Source: Hydrogenophaga sp. SL48 (GTDB lineage Bacteria; Pseudomonadota; Gammaproteobacteria; Burkholderiales; Burkholderiaceae_C). From it: DNA of 64,000 nt. This document shows positions 55,393-64,000 of the stretch, one piece after another. The position numbers were made by a program, and so were the translations under genes. Position 1 is the first letter of the stretch, and each line of letters opens with the position of its first letter. The stretch is taken from the NCBI RefSeq assembly GCF_021729865.1, contig NZ_CP063400.1, forward strand, positions 3,720,001-3,784,000, written 5' to 3'. The notes beneath the pieces were generated by a model. The model was not told the DNA's origin. It was given only the letters and a program-made list of their open reading frames with translations, and made no database searches.

Positions 55393-56468
55393 GCTGTTTT
55401 GACTTTCGCGAGTTGCTCGCACGCGGCCACCACCGCCGCCACGGCACCGGTCTTCTGCACCTGTTGGGCCTGGGTGGCCATGGCCAGGAGTTGCTGGCGG
55501 TCCAGGCCCTGCAGGGTCTGCGCGAGCGAGGCAGGGGTGAACGCGGCCTGCGGCACCAGCCAGGCCCCACCGGCCTCGACCAGGAAGCGGGCGTTGGTGG
55601 TCTGGTGGTCGTCCACGGCGTGAGGGAAGGGAACGAACAGGGCCGCCGCGCCCACCGCCGCGATCTCCGTCACCGTGCTGGCGCCGGCGCGGCAGACGAT
55701 GAGGTCGGCCTCGGCGAAGGCGCTGGCCGTGTCCTGGATGAAAGGGGTCAGCTCGGCCTGGACGCCCGCGGCCTCGTAGTTGGCGCGCAGGGCGTCGATC
55801 TGTTTCTCCCCGCTCTGGTGGACCACCTGCGGGCGCTGTGCTGCGGGGATCAGCGCCAGCGCCTGCGGCACCGTGTCGTTGAGCGCCTTGGCGCCCAGGC
55901 TGCCGCCGACCACCAGCAGGCGCAGCGGGCCGCTGCGACCGGCGAAGCGTTCGGCGGGCGCGGCCTGCCGCAGAAACTCGGCGCGCAACGGGTTGCCCAC
56001 CCACTCGGCTTTGTGGAACACGTCGGGGAACGCGGTGAACACCCGGTCGGCGATGCCGGCCAGCACCTTGTTGGCCATGCCGGCGACCGAGTTCTGCTCG
56101 TGCAGCACCAGCGGCTTGCCGCGCAGCACGCCCATCATGCCGCCGGGGAAGGTGATGTAGCCACCGAGCCCGACCAGCACGTCGGGCTTCACGCGGCCCA
56201 CCACGCCCAGGGCCTGCCAGAAGGCACGGAGCAGGCGCAGCGGCAGCAGGACCAGGGTCTTGAGCCCCTTGCCACGCACGCCACCGAAATCGATCAGCTC
56301 CAGCGCAAAACCGCGCGGGGGCACCAGGCGGCTTTCCATGCTGCCGGGCGAGCCCAGCCAGTGCACGCGCCAACCCTTGTCGCGCAGGGCTTCGGCCACG
56401 GCCAGACCGGGGAAGATGTGGCCGCCGGTGCCGCCGGCCATGATGAGGGCGCAGGGTTGACGCGTCAT
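55389..56468 (-). CDS. murG: UDP-GlcNAc:lipid I N-acetylglucosaminyltransferase MurG
   Basis: 359 residues. Peripheral inner-membrane GT28 enzyme making lipid II. Glycine-rich [54 protein letters not shown] and the donor-site [14 protein letters not shown] are all visible, with [13 protein letters not shown] between domains. Coupled by 4-bp overlaps to ftsW upstream and murC downstream. Confidence 0.97.
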   Translation of the reverse strand: MTRQPCALIMAGGTGGHIFPGLAVAEALRDKGWRVHWLGSPGSMESRLVPPRGFALELIDFGGVRGKGLKTLVLLPLRLLRAFWQALGVVGRVKPDVLVGLGGYITFPGGMMGVLRGKPLVLHEQNSVAGMANKVLAGIADRVFTAFPDVFHKAEWVGNPLRAEFLRQAAPAERFAGRSGPLRLLVVGGSLGAKALNDTVPQALALIPAAQRPQVVHQSGEKQIDALRANYEAAGVQAELTPFIQDTASAFAEADLIVCRAGASTVTEIAAVGAAALFVPFPHAVDDHQTTNARFLVEAGGAWLVPQAAFTPASLAQTLQGLDRQQLLAMATQAQQVQKTGAVAAVVAACEQLAKVKTA

Positions 56469-57757
56469 GACCTGCCCCCCTTCATCAACTGTCTGTTCTC
56501 GTAATCCACCCGCAGCACGATGGCCAGCGCGACCAGTTCAAGCAGGATGGCCGAGCCGCCGTAGCTCATCAACGGCAGGGTCAGGCCCTTGGTGGGCAGG
56601 GCGCCGAGGTTCACGCCGATGTTGATGAAGGCCTGGAAGCCGATCCACAGGCCGACGCCCTGTGCGACGAGCCCCGCAAACACCTGATCGAGCGCGATAG
56701 CCTGGCGGCCGATGTGCATGATGCGGCGGATCATCCACATGAAGACCCCGATCACGACCAGCACGCCGATCAGGCCGAACTCCTCGCCTATGACCGCGAG
56801 CAGGAAGTCGGTGTGGGCTTCGGGCAGCCAGTGCAGTTTTTCCACGCTGCCACCCAGCCCCACGCCAAAAATCTCGCCGCGCCCGAACGCGATCAGCGAG
56901 TGCGAGAGCTGGTAGCCCTTGCCCAGGGCGTACTGCTCGCTCCAGGGGTCGAGGTAGGCAAAGATGCGCTCGCGCCGCCACTCGCTCATCATGACCATCA
57001 GGGCAAACGCCCCCACCACAACCAGCGCGATCAGGAAGAACATGCGCGCGTTCACGCCACCCAGGAACAGGATGCCCATGGCGATCACGACGATCACCAT
57101 GAAGGCCCCCATGTCCGGCTCGGCCAGCAGCAGCATGCCGACCACCGCCAGGGCCACCGCCATCGGTGCCACGGCACGGAAGAAGCGTTCCTTCACGTCC
57201 ATCTTGCGCACCATGTAGTCGGCGGCATACAACAGGACGGTGAGCTTGGCCAGCTCCGACGGCTGGAAGCTGATGATGCCCAGCGAGAACCAGCGCCGCG
57301 CGCCGTTGACCCCTTTGCCGATGAAGGGAACCAGCACCAGCACCAACAGCAACAGGGCGAACGCAAACAGCCAGGGTGCGAACCGCTCCCAGGTCTGCAT
57401 CGGCACCTGGAACACGATCAGCGAGCCGATCAGGCCGATCAGGATGAACAGGCCATGGCGCACCGCGAAGTGGGTGGGCGCGTAATTGGCGAAACGCGGG
57501 TTGTCGGGCAGGGCGATCGAGGCGGAATACACCATCACCAGGCCCCAGGCCATCAGGGCCATGACCACCCACAACAAGGGCTGGTCAAAGCCCAGCTCAC
57601 GCACCTGGCCCTGCCGGGTGCCGGCGTAGGTGCGGTTGGACAGCCGCACAGGCAACCCATCGGCGCCGGCCGCGTTGCCCAGACCCACCACGCGGGGCAG
57701 CAGGGCGCCGAGGCTGGCGCGCAGCTTGCCGAAACCCTGGTTCAGTGCGGCCATCAT
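56465..57757 (-). CDS. ftsW: Septal peptidoglycan glycosyltransferase FtsW
   Basis: 430 residues, SEDS family with about ten transmembrane helices. Polymerises lipid II at the septum with FtsI. Signatures: [54 protein letters not shown] and [18 protein letters not shown]. The hydrophilic N-terminal 70 residues are longer than in E. coli RodA-type proteins. Overlaps murD and murG by 4 bp each. Confidence 0.96.
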   Translation of the reverse strand: MMAALNQGFGKLRASLGALLPRVVGLGNAAGADGLPVRLSNRTYAGTRQGQVRELGFDQPLLWVVMALMAWGLVMVYSASIALPDNPRFANYAPTHFAVRHGLFILIGLIGSLIVFQVPMQTWERFAPWLFAFALLLLVLVLVPFIGKGVNGARRWFSLGIISFQPSELAKLTVLLYAADYMVRKMDVKERFFRAVAPMAVALAVVGMLLLAEPDMGAFMVIVVIAMGILFLGGVNARMFFLIALVVVGAFALMVMMSEWRRERIFAYLDPWSEQYALGKGYQLSHSLIAFGRGEIFGVGLGGSVEKLHWLPEAHTDFLLAVIGEEFGLIGVLVVIGVFMWMIRRIMHIGRQAIALDQVFAGLVAQGVGLWIGFQAFINIGVNLGALPTKGLTLPLMSYGGSAILLELVALAIVLRVDYENRQLMKGGRS

Positions 57758-59550
57758 GACGCGCCCTCCAGGCTCACGCCCTGCTCGTCGGCCAGCGCAC
57801 GCACCGCATCGACGAACACGTCGGCGCGGTGTTTGTAGTCGCGGAACATGTCCATGCTGGCGCAGGCGGGCGAGAGCAGGACCGCGTCACCGCTGAGCGC
57901 CTGGGCCGCGCACAGGCCCACCGCCTCGGGCAGGCTCGCGGCGTCCAGCAGCGGCACACCGGCCGACTCGGCGGCGGCCTGCACCTGTTCACGGATGCGC
58001 GCGGCATCCCGGCCGATCAGCACCGCCGCGCGCGCGTGGCGCGCCAGGGGCTCGGCCAGCGGGGCAAAGTCCTGCCCCTTGCCGTCGCCCCCCAGGATCA
58101 CGACCAGGCGGCGGTCGGCACCGAGCCCACGGATGGCCGCGAGCGTGGCACCCACGTTGGTGCCCTTGCTGTCGTCGAAGTACTCGACCTCGTTGAGGAT
58201 GCCGATCGGCTCGACCCGGTGCGGTTCGCCCCGGTATTCGCGCAAGCCGTGCAACATGGGCGCCAGCAAGGCCCCGGTGGAACTCGCCAGCGCCAGGGCG
58301 GCGAGCGCGTTGGCGGCGTTGTGCCGCCCGCGGATGCGCAGGGCATCGACGGGCATCAGGCGCTGGAAGTAGATCTCTTCCTCTTCATCGCTGGCGCGGC
58401 CCCGCTTGCGGGTTTCGTCCAGCGCGAGCGCGCGCACCAACCAGTCCATGCCGTTCATGGATTCGATGCCCCAGTCACCCGGGCGCTGCGGCGCATCCAG
58501 CCCGAACGTGGCCCAGGGCCTCGCAGGCTGCTGGCGGTTGCGGCCACCGATCTTGACCGTCACGTTGGCGGGCTTCATCGCCATCACCGACGGGTCGTCG
58601 CGGTTGAGCAGCATCAGCGCTTTCGCACCGAACACGGCGGCCTTGGCCTCCCCATAGGCGGCCATGGAACCGTGCCAGTCGAGGTGGTCTTCGGTGATGT
58701 TGAGCACGGTGGCCGCCGTCGGCACGCCGTCCCAGGCACCACCGGCGGTGCCGTCGAGCTGGAAGCTGGAGAGTTCGAGCACCCAGGCCGCAGGCAGGTG
58801 CGGCGGCGGCGGAGACTCGATGGGTGGCGGCACCCGCAACACCGGGGCCTCACCGTCGTCGTCGGGCGCGGGCAAGGGCTCGTCTTCGTCGGCCGGCAGC
58901 AACTCGCCCTGCGCATCGGCGACCGGCACATCCACCTCATCCACGACGGGCTCAGGCTCCACCGGTGCGGCGACCGGTGCCTGCGCTGCGTCGATCTCGG
59001 CCTGCGCCGCGGCGTCGGCCTCGGCCCGGGCTTCGGTGTCCAGCGCCGCGCCCAGCACGTCCAGCAAGGCAGGGCCGATGTTGCCGGCCACGGCCACCTT
59101 CCAGCCACAGCGCTCCAGCAGCAGACCGGTGAGTGAAGTCACCGTGGTCTTGCCGTTGGTGCCGGTGATGGCCAGCACCTTCGGCTTGTAAGGCAGGTGC
59201 TCGCGCAGCGACAGGTCGTGCAGGGCCTGCGCGAACAGGTCGAGTTCGCCCACGAAGGCCGCACCCTGTTGCTGCGCCCAGGCGCGGGCCGGTGCCAGCT
59301 GCTCGGGCGGCAGGCCCGGGCTGCGCGCGATCAGATTCCAGGGCTGGCGCGCCAGCAGGCTGTCATCGAACGGCCCCGCCACGAACACCGCGTGCGGGCA
59401 CTCGGCGCGCAGGGCGGCCAGCGAGGGCGGGGCCTCGCGGGTGTCGGCCACGGTCACCACTGCGCCGTGGCGCACACACCAGCGCGCCATCGACAGCCCG
59501 GAGATGCCCAGGCCGAGGATGAGAACGTGTTGGTCTTGAAGGGCGTTCAT
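57754..59550 (-). CDS. murD: UDP-N-acetylmuramoyl-L-alanine--D-glutamate ligase MurD, with a large insertion
   Basis: 598 residues against about 440 in E. coli. N-terminal [20 protein letters not shown] loop [61 protein letters not shown] and [11 protein letters not shown] are intact. An insertion of about 80 residues (170-252, coordinates about 58795-59043) is rich in Ala, Glu, Asp and Pro and sits in the central domain just before VLELSSF. A second smaller charged insertion ([15 protein letters not shown]) lies near residue 390. Both avoid the catalytic motifs, so the enzyme is probably active. Confidence 0.95.
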   Translation of the reverse strand: MNALQDQHVLILGLGISGLSMARWCVRHGAVVTVADTREAPPSLAALRAECPHAVFVAGPFDDSLLARQPWNLIARSPGLPPEQLAPARAWAQQQGAAFVGELDLFAQALHDLSLREHLPYKPKVLAITGTNGKTTVTSLTGLLLERCGWKVAVAGNIGPALLDVLGAALDTEARAEADAAAQAEIDAAQAPVAAPVEPEPVVDEVDVPVADAQGELLPADEDEPLPAPDDDGEAPVLRVPPPIESPPPPHLPAAWVLELSSFQLDGTAGGAWDGVPTAATVLNITEDHLDWHGSMAAYGEAKAAVFGAKALMLLNRDDPSVMAMKPANVTVKIGGRNRQQPARPWATFGLDAPQRPGDWGIESMNGMDWLVRALALDETRKRGRASDEEEEIYFQRLMPVDALRIRGRHNAANALAALALASSTGALLAPMLHGLREYRGEPHRVEPIGILNEVEYFDDSKGTNVGATLAAIRGLGADRRLVVILGGDGKGQDFAPLAEPLARHARAAVLIGRDAARIREQVQAAAESAGVPLLDAASLPEAVGLCAAQALSGDAVLLSPACASMDMFRDYKHRADVFVDAVRALADEQGVSLEGAS

Positions 59551-59557
59551 CGTGGAT

Positions 59558-60736
59558 TCAACGCAGCTTCAGAGTGGACAGGCCCACGAGGCACAGCAGC
59601 ATGGTGATGATCCAGAAGCGGACCACGACCTGCGTTTCCTTCCAGCCCTTCTTCTCGAAGTGGTGGTGCAGCGGCGCCATCTGGAACAGGCGCTGACCCT
59701 GGCCGTAGCGGCGCTTGGTGTACTTGAAGTAGGTCACCTGCAGCATCACCGACAGGGCCTCCACCACGAAGATGCCGCCCATGATGGCCAGCACGATTTC
59801 CTGGCGCACGATGACGGCGATCGTGCCCAGCGCGCCGCCCAGCGCGAGTGCGCCCACGTCACCCATGAAGACCTGGGCGGGGTGGGTGTTGAACCACAGG
59901 AAGGCCAGGCCCGCACCGGCCATGGCCGCGCAGAAGATCAGCAGCTCACCCGCGCCGGGAATGTGCGGCAGCAGCAGGTAACGCGAGAACACGGCGCTGC
60001 CGGTGACGTAGGCGAAGACACCCAGCGCCGAGCCGACCATCACCACCGGCATGATCGCCAGGCCGTCCAGGCCATCCGTCAGGTTGACCGCGTTGCTCGA
60101 CCCGACGATCACCAGGTAGGTCATCACCACGAAGCCGAACACGCCCAGCGGGTAGCTGACTTCCTTGAAGAACGGCACCATCAGGCCCGCCTGCGGTGGC
60201 AGCTCGACGGTGAAGCCCGACAGCACCCACTGGAAGAACAGCTCGATCACGCGCAGGTTGCTCGTGCCCGAGACGCTGAACACCAGGTAGAACGCGGCGA
60301 CCAGCCCGATCAGCGATTGCCAGAGGTACTTCTCGCGCGAGGGCATGCCCTCGGGGTCTTTGCGCACCACCTTGCGCCAGTCGTCCGCCCATCCGATGGC
60401 GCCAAAACCCAGCGTCACCCACAGCACGATCCACACGAAGCGGTTGGACATGTCGAACCACAGCAGGGTGGACAGCGCGATCGAAAACAGGATCAGCACA
60501 CCGCCCATGGTGGGCGTGCCGCCCTTGCTGATGTGGGTCTGCATCGCGTACTCACGGATCGGCTGGCCGATCTTGAGCGCGGCCAGCCGGCGGATGAAAT
60601 AGGGACCAGCGACCAGCCCGACGATGAGCGCCGTCAGCGCGGCCATCACCGCGCGGAAGGTCAGGTACTGAAACACCCGGAGAAACCCGAATTCGGGTCC
60701 GAGGCTTTGCAGCCACAGGGCCAGGCTAAGCAGCAT
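59558..60736 (-). CDS. mraY: Phospho-N-acetylmuramoyl-pentapeptide transferase MraY
   Basis: 392 residues, about ten transmembrane helices. Transfers phospho-MurNAc-pentapeptide to undecaprenyl phosphate, giving lipid I. Signature segments: [27 protein letters not shown] (the DD motif), [30 protein letters not shown] and [20 protein letters not shown]. It is longer than the E. coli enzyme (360) through an extended loop. 11-bp overlap with murF. Confidence 0.97.
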   Translation of the reverse strand: MLLSLALWLQSLGPEFGFLRVFQYLTFRAVMAALTALIVGLVAGPYFIRRLAALKIGQPIREYAMQTHISKGGTPTMGGVLILFSIALSTLLWFDMSNRFVWIVLWVTLGFGAIGWADDWRKVVRKDPEGMPSREKYLWQSLIGLVAAFYLVFSVSGTSNLRVIELFFQWVLSGFTVELPPQAGLMVPFFKEVSYPLGVFGFVVMTYLVIVGSSNAVNLTDGLDGLAIMPVVMVGSALGVFAYVTGSAVFSRYLLLPHIPGAGELLIFCAAMAGAGLAFLWFNTHPAQVFMGDVGALALGGALGTIAVIVRQEIVLAIMGGIFVVEALSVMLQVTYFKYTKRRYGQGQRLFQMAPLHHHFEKKGWKETQVVVRFWIITMLLCLVGLSTLKLR

Positions 60737-62165
60737 GTGAGGCGTCCTTCTGTTCTTGTTGTGGTTCGGCGGGGCTCAGGGCCTGAAGGGCCTGCACCAC
60801 ACGCTCCATGCGCATGAAGCGCGAGCCCTTCACCAGCACACTGCGCACCGCCGGCGGCGAACCGGCGGCCACGGCATTGGCCACATGTGCCACCAGGCCG
60901 TTCACGTCAATCCAGTGCCGCGGTGCGTTTTCACCCGCGTCCTTCATGGTCGCCACCGCCTGCGCCATCCAGTCGCCGGTGCAGTGCACCGTCTCGACGC
61001 CCGAGGCCATGGCCTGGCGCAGCACCTCCAGGTGGAAGTCCAGCCCCTGCTCACCGACCTCGCCCATGTCGCCCAGCACCAGCACGCGGGGCGCCGGCAG
61101 CTCGGCCAGCACGCGGATGGCCGCGACCACCGAATCGGGGTTGGCGTTGTAGGTGTCGTCGATCAGGGTGACGGTGCGGCCGGGCAAGGGCAGCGACAGC
61201 GCGCGCGAGCGGCCCCCGACCGGCTCGAAGCTGTCCAGACCACGAACGATGTCCGCAAGCGACACGCCCGCGGCCAGCGCGCAGGCGGCCGCGGCCAGGG
61301 CGTTGCGCACGTTGTGCCGACCGGCAATGTGGAGGCGGCAATGGCTGTCGCCCGCGGGTGTGGCGAAGCGCAGCGCCCAGGCGCCGTCCAGCCACTCGGC
61401 GTTCAAGGCATGCACATCGGCCGCGGGATCGCTGTCGCTGAAGGTCAGGGTGCGCCGGCTGGCCGCGAGTTCACGCCACACGAACGTGTAGGCGTCGTCG
61501 CTGGGGAACACGGCCACACCGTCGTCGCGCAAGGCCGCGATGACCTCGCCGTTTTCGCGCGCCACGGCCTCGACCGTGCCCATGAACTCCTGGTGCTCGC
61601 GCTGGGCGTTGTTCACCAGCGCCACGGTGGCCTGGGTCATGGCGGCGAGCCAGGCGATCTCGCCCGGGTGGTTCATGCCCAGCTCGATCACCGCGAGCCG
61701 GTGCTCCGCGCGCAGGCGCAGCAGCGTGAGCGGCACACCGATGTCGTTGTTCAGGTTGCCCTGCGTGGCGTGCGATGCGGCGCCCGCCGCCGCACGCAGG
61801 ATGGACGCGACCATCTGCGTCACCGTGGTCTTGCCGTTGCTGCCGGTCACGGCGATCAGCGGCAGGCTGAACTGCCCGCGCCACAGGCGGGCCAGCTCGC
61901 CCAGCGCCAGGCGCGTGTCGGGCACTTCCACGCCGGGCAGGCCGGCCTCGGCCAGACCGCCGTGGGCGATGGCGGCCACGGCGCCCTGGGCCTTCGCCTG
62001 CGGCAGAAACGCGTGGGCGTCGAACCGCTCGCCCTGGAGCGCCACGAACAGGTCGCCGGGCTGCAGGCTGCGGGTGTCGGTGTGCACGCGGCTCACCTCG
62101 GCATCCGGCGTGCCGACCGGGCGTGCCCCCGTGAGGCGTGCCATGAGCGGGAACAGGCCGTTCAT
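60726..62165 (-). CDS. murF: UDP-MurNAc-tripeptide--D-Ala-D-Ala ligase MurF
   Basis: 479 residues. Adds D-Ala-D-Ala to the nucleotide tripeptide. [26 protein letters not shown] loop [63 protein letters not shown] and [12 protein letters not shown] are characteristic. Start [14 protein letters not shown] at 62165 overlaps the end of murE by 4 bp. Confidence 0.97.
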   Translation of the reverse strand: MNGLFPLMARLTGARPVGTPDAEVSRVHTDTRSLQPGDLFVALQGERFDAHAFLPQAKAQGAVAAIAHGGLAEAGLPGVEVPDTRLALGELARLWRGQFSLPLIAVTGSNGKTTVTQMVASILRAAAGAASHATQGNLNNDIGVPLTLLRLRAEHRLAVIELGMNHPGEIAWLAAMTQATVALVNNAQREHQEFMGTVEAVARENGEVIAALRDDGVAVFPSDDAYTFVWRELAASRRTLTFSDSDPAADVHALNAEWLDGAWALRFATPAGDSHCRLHIAGRHNVRNALAAAACALAAGVSLADIVRGLDSFEPVGGRSRALSLPLPGRTVTLIDDTYNANPDSVVAAIRVLAELPAPRVLVLGDMGEVGEQGLDFHLEVLRQAMASGVETVHCTGDWMAQAVATMKDAGENAPRHWIDVNGLVAHVANAVAAGSPPAVRSVLVKGSRFMRMERVVQALQALSPAEPQQEQKDASHAA

Positions 62166-63706
62166 GCGGCGGCCCCTTGCTGTGCGCGGCGAAGGCTGAG
62201 CGCCTCGCGCGCCTGCGCCACATCGGAAAACGGTCGCTTCACGCCCATGACGTCCTGGTAGTCCTCGTGTCCCTTGCCGGCGATCAGCACCACGTCGCGG
62301 GCGTCGGCGCGCTGCACGGCGAGCGCGATGGCCGCCGCGCGGTCCGCTTCGACCAGGGCGTTGGCGGGCTGTGCCAGCCCGGCCACCATCTGCCGCAGGA
62401 TCGCCTGCGGATCTTCGCTGCGCGGGTTGTCGCTGGTGAGCACCACGAACCGGGCTTCGCGTTCGGCCACGGCCGCCATGAGCGGGCGCTTGCTGGCGTC
62501 GCGGTCACCGCCACACCCGGCCACCGCCCAGATCGCGCCGCCCCGCTGTTGCGCCAGCGGCTGCAAGGCCTGCAAGGCCTTTTCGAGCGCGTCGGGTGTG
62601 TGGGCGTAATCGACCAGGACCAGCGGCAGGCCGTCTGCTGCGGCCACCTGCTCCATGCGACCGGGCACGGGGGTGAGCGCGCCGCAGGCCGCGACCGCAT
62701 CGACCAGGCTCACGCCGAGCGCACGGGCCGCTGCCAGCACGCCCAGCAGGTTGGACACGTTGTAGCGGCCCACCAGGGGCAGGCTCATGGCGCGTGATTC
62801 GATCACCTGTCCCGAAGGGTCGCGTTCCTGCACGACCCAGCACATGCCACTGTCGGTGAAGCCGATCTCGAGCGCACACAGCCGGGGCGCCATCGCCTGC
62901 GCACCCTCTTCCAGACCAAAAGTCCAGAGGTCCAGGCCGCGACCGGCCAGAGAGACGGCCAGCGCCACCCCCTGGGCATCGTCGAGGTTCACCACCGCGT
63001 GCGCCAGCCCCGGCCAGTCGAACAGCGCGGCCTTGGCCGCCCAGTAGTCGGCCATGCTGCCGTGGAAATCCAGGTGGTCCTGGGTGAAATTCGTGAACAC
63101 CGCGACCTGGATCTGCGTGGCGTTGAGCCGGCCTTCAATCAGGCCGATGGACGAGGCCTCGATGGCGCAGGCCTGGATGCCCGCGTCCACCATGCCGCGC
63201 AGGCGCGCCTGCAACAGCACCGGGTCGGGTGTGGTCAGGCCGGTGGGCACGAGGGGTTGGCCCGGCTGTCCGGCCAAGGGCGGTTGGCCGATGCCCAGCG
63301 TGCCCACCAGCGCGCAGGGCCGCCCCACCGAGGACAGCAGTTGCGCCATCCACCAGGCGCTGGAGGTTTTGCCGTTGGTGCCGGTGAAGGCGACCACGTC
63401 CAGCGCGTGGCTGGGGTGGCGCTGGTAAGCGCTCGCGATGAAACCGGCCTGCGCCTTGAGGCTCGGCACGGCGACCACCCGGTCGTCCTGGAAATCGAAC
63501 GCCTCCACGCCCTCGCGCTCGACCAAAGCCGCCACCGCCCCGGCCTGCAGCGCACCGGCCACATAGCGCCGGCCATCGGTGGCGGCACCCGGCCAGGCCA
63601 CGAAGGCGTCGCCAGCGTGCACCCGCCGGCTGTCGCATTGCAGGTCGCCGCGCACGCGCTCGCGAAGCCAGTCGGCCACGGTCTGGGGATGTTGCATGAC
63701 CTGCAT
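62162..63706 (-). CDS. murE: UDP-MurNAc-L-Ala-D-Glu--meso-diaminopimelate ligase MurE
   Basis: 514 residues. Adds the third residue to the peptide stem. CDSRRVHAGDAFVAWPG, ATP loop AFTGTNGKTSSAWWMAQLL, FTNFTQDHLDFHGSMADYW, VDYAHTPDALEKALQAL and the DAP-specific SDNPRSEDPQAIL (the DNPR motif that selects meso-DAP over lysine) are present. ATG at 63706 shares one base with the ftsI stop; a second ATG three codons on (63697) is possible. Confidence 0.97.
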   Translation of the reverse strand: MQVMQHPQTVADWLRERVRGDLQCDSRRVHAGDAFVAWPGAATDGRRYVAGALQAGAVAALVEREGVEAFDFQDDRVVAVPSLKAQAGFIASAYQRHPSHALDVVAFTGTNGKTSSAWWMAQLLSSVGRPCALVGTLGIGQPPLAGQPGQPLVPTGLTTPDPVLLQARLRGMVDAGIQACAIEASSIGLIEGRLNATQIQVAVFTNFTQDHLDFHGSMADYWAAKAALFDWPGLAHAVVNLDDAQGVALAVSLAGRGLDLWTFGLEEGAQAMAPRLCALEIGFTDSGMCWVVQERDPSGQVIESRAMSLPLVGRYNVSNLLGVLAAARALGVSLVDAVAACGALTPVPGRMEQVAAADGLPLVLVDYAHTPDALEKALQALQPLAQQRGGAIWAVAGCGGDRDASKRPLMAAVAEREARFVVLTSDNPRSEDPQAILRQMVAGLAQPANALVEADRAAAIALAVQRADARDVVLIAGKGHEDYQDVMGVKRPFSDVAQAREALSLRRAQQGAAA

Positions 63707-64000
63707 CAGAAGGACTCTTCCACCGCTTCGGTCACGATCTGCGGCTTGACGTTCATGTCAGGCTGCACCCCCAGCACGCGCAAGCTCTGCTGCACCGTTT
63801 CGCTGAACACAGGCGCGGCCACCAGGCCGCCAAAGTACGCGCCGTTGGACGGCTCATCGATCATCACGGCGACCACGATGCGCGGCGCCTCCACCGGCGC
63901 CAGCCCGACGAAGAAAGAGCGGTATTTCTTGTCGGCGTAGCCTTTGCCTTCCTGCTTGTGTGCGGTGCCGGTTTTGCCACCCACCGAATAGCCCATGGTC
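63706..64000 (-). CDS. ftsI: Peptidoglycan transpeptidase FtsI (PBP3), C-terminal part
   Basis: Only the last 97 codons are inside the window. The KTGT active-site motif (GGKTGTAHKQ) of penicillin-binding transpeptidases and the following YRSFFVGLAPVEAPRIVVAVMIDEP identify class B PBP3. The tail continues GAYFGGLVAAPVF. The N-terminal part with the SxxK serine lies beyond the right edge. First visible gene of the dcw cluster, coupled to murE. Confidence 0.92.
   Translation of the reverse strand, partial: TMGYSVGGKTGTAHKQEGKGYADKKYRSFFVGLAPVEAPRIVVAVMIDEPSNGAYFGGLVAAPVFSETVQQSLRVLGVQPDMNVKPQIVTEAVEESF

Overview
The window is high-GC chromosomal DNA of a betaproteobacterium, most likely a member of the Comamonadaceae (Hydrogenophaga-like). 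This rests on gene content and order (miaB next to a GlrK/GlrR system, opgGH, pilSR-ampD, accBC-prmA, the dcw cluster) and on a family of GC-rich palindromes that I recall from that family. No database search was run, so the genus is an inference. I see no tRNA, rRNA, insertion sequence, prophage or CRISPR array; the window is core genome, dense and almost gap-free.

Layout. 1-5754: end of an AhpD-like gene, a small exported protein, miaB, then a three-gene GlrK / QseG-like lipoprotein / GlrR unit. 5739-9481: a control region with two GlrR-type palindromes, an IHF site and a sigma-54 promoter, then opgGH (osmoregulated periplasmic glucans). 9529-11689: a CbiM-like membrane protein and ffh on the minus strand. 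11848-16811: a CcsA-type membrane protein, a PP0621-type small protein, pilS, pilR and ampD. 16812-21423: NrdR-regulated nrdA and nrdB separated by a large hairpin. 21644-22243: a lysine/alanine-repeat histone H1-like protein with a clear terminator. 22263-27181 (minus): accB-accC-prmA, a zinc-ribbon/DUF3426 membrane protein and a PfkB-type kinase. 27438-30135: a TlpA-like thioredoxin and a conserved hypothetical, then divergent mpl. 30146-35337 (minus): two hypotheticals, aroG with a leader-peptide attenuator, and chrA plus a rhodanese-ChrB gene. 35443-39151 (minus): tldD, a beta-hydroxyacid dehydrogenase and rodA. 39175-48154 (plus): a YqiA-like esterase, an RNase II-type exonuclease, a TonB-like protein, mtgA, an acyltransferase, cdsA, ruvC and a dCache-HAMP-PAS histidine kinase. 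48207-64000 (minus): the dcw division and cell-wall cluster in the order ftsI, murE, murF, mraY, murD, ftsW, murG, murC, ddl, ftsQ, ftsA, ftsZ, lpxC, then a 58-residue membrane protein.

Cell-envelope biogenesis dominates: peptidoglycan precursor synthesis (murC-F, mraY, murG, ddl), recycling (mpl, ampD), polymerisation (rodA, ftsW, ftsI, mtgA), division (ftsQAZ), lipid A (lpxC), phospholipid (cdsA, PlsC-like protein, accBC) and periplasmic glucans (opgGH).

The most notable regulatory signals are (i) the complete GlrR/IHF/sigma-54 architecture in front of opgGH, directly downstream of glrKR; (ii) a Phe/Tyr/Trp-rich leader peptide with terminator and antiterminator in front of aroG; (iii) a palindromic element inserted in frame inside mpl; (iv) a repeat family placed in sense orientation just after stop codons; and (v) many genes whose -10 box lies only 6-9 nt upstream of the start codon, suggesting leaderless mRNAs.
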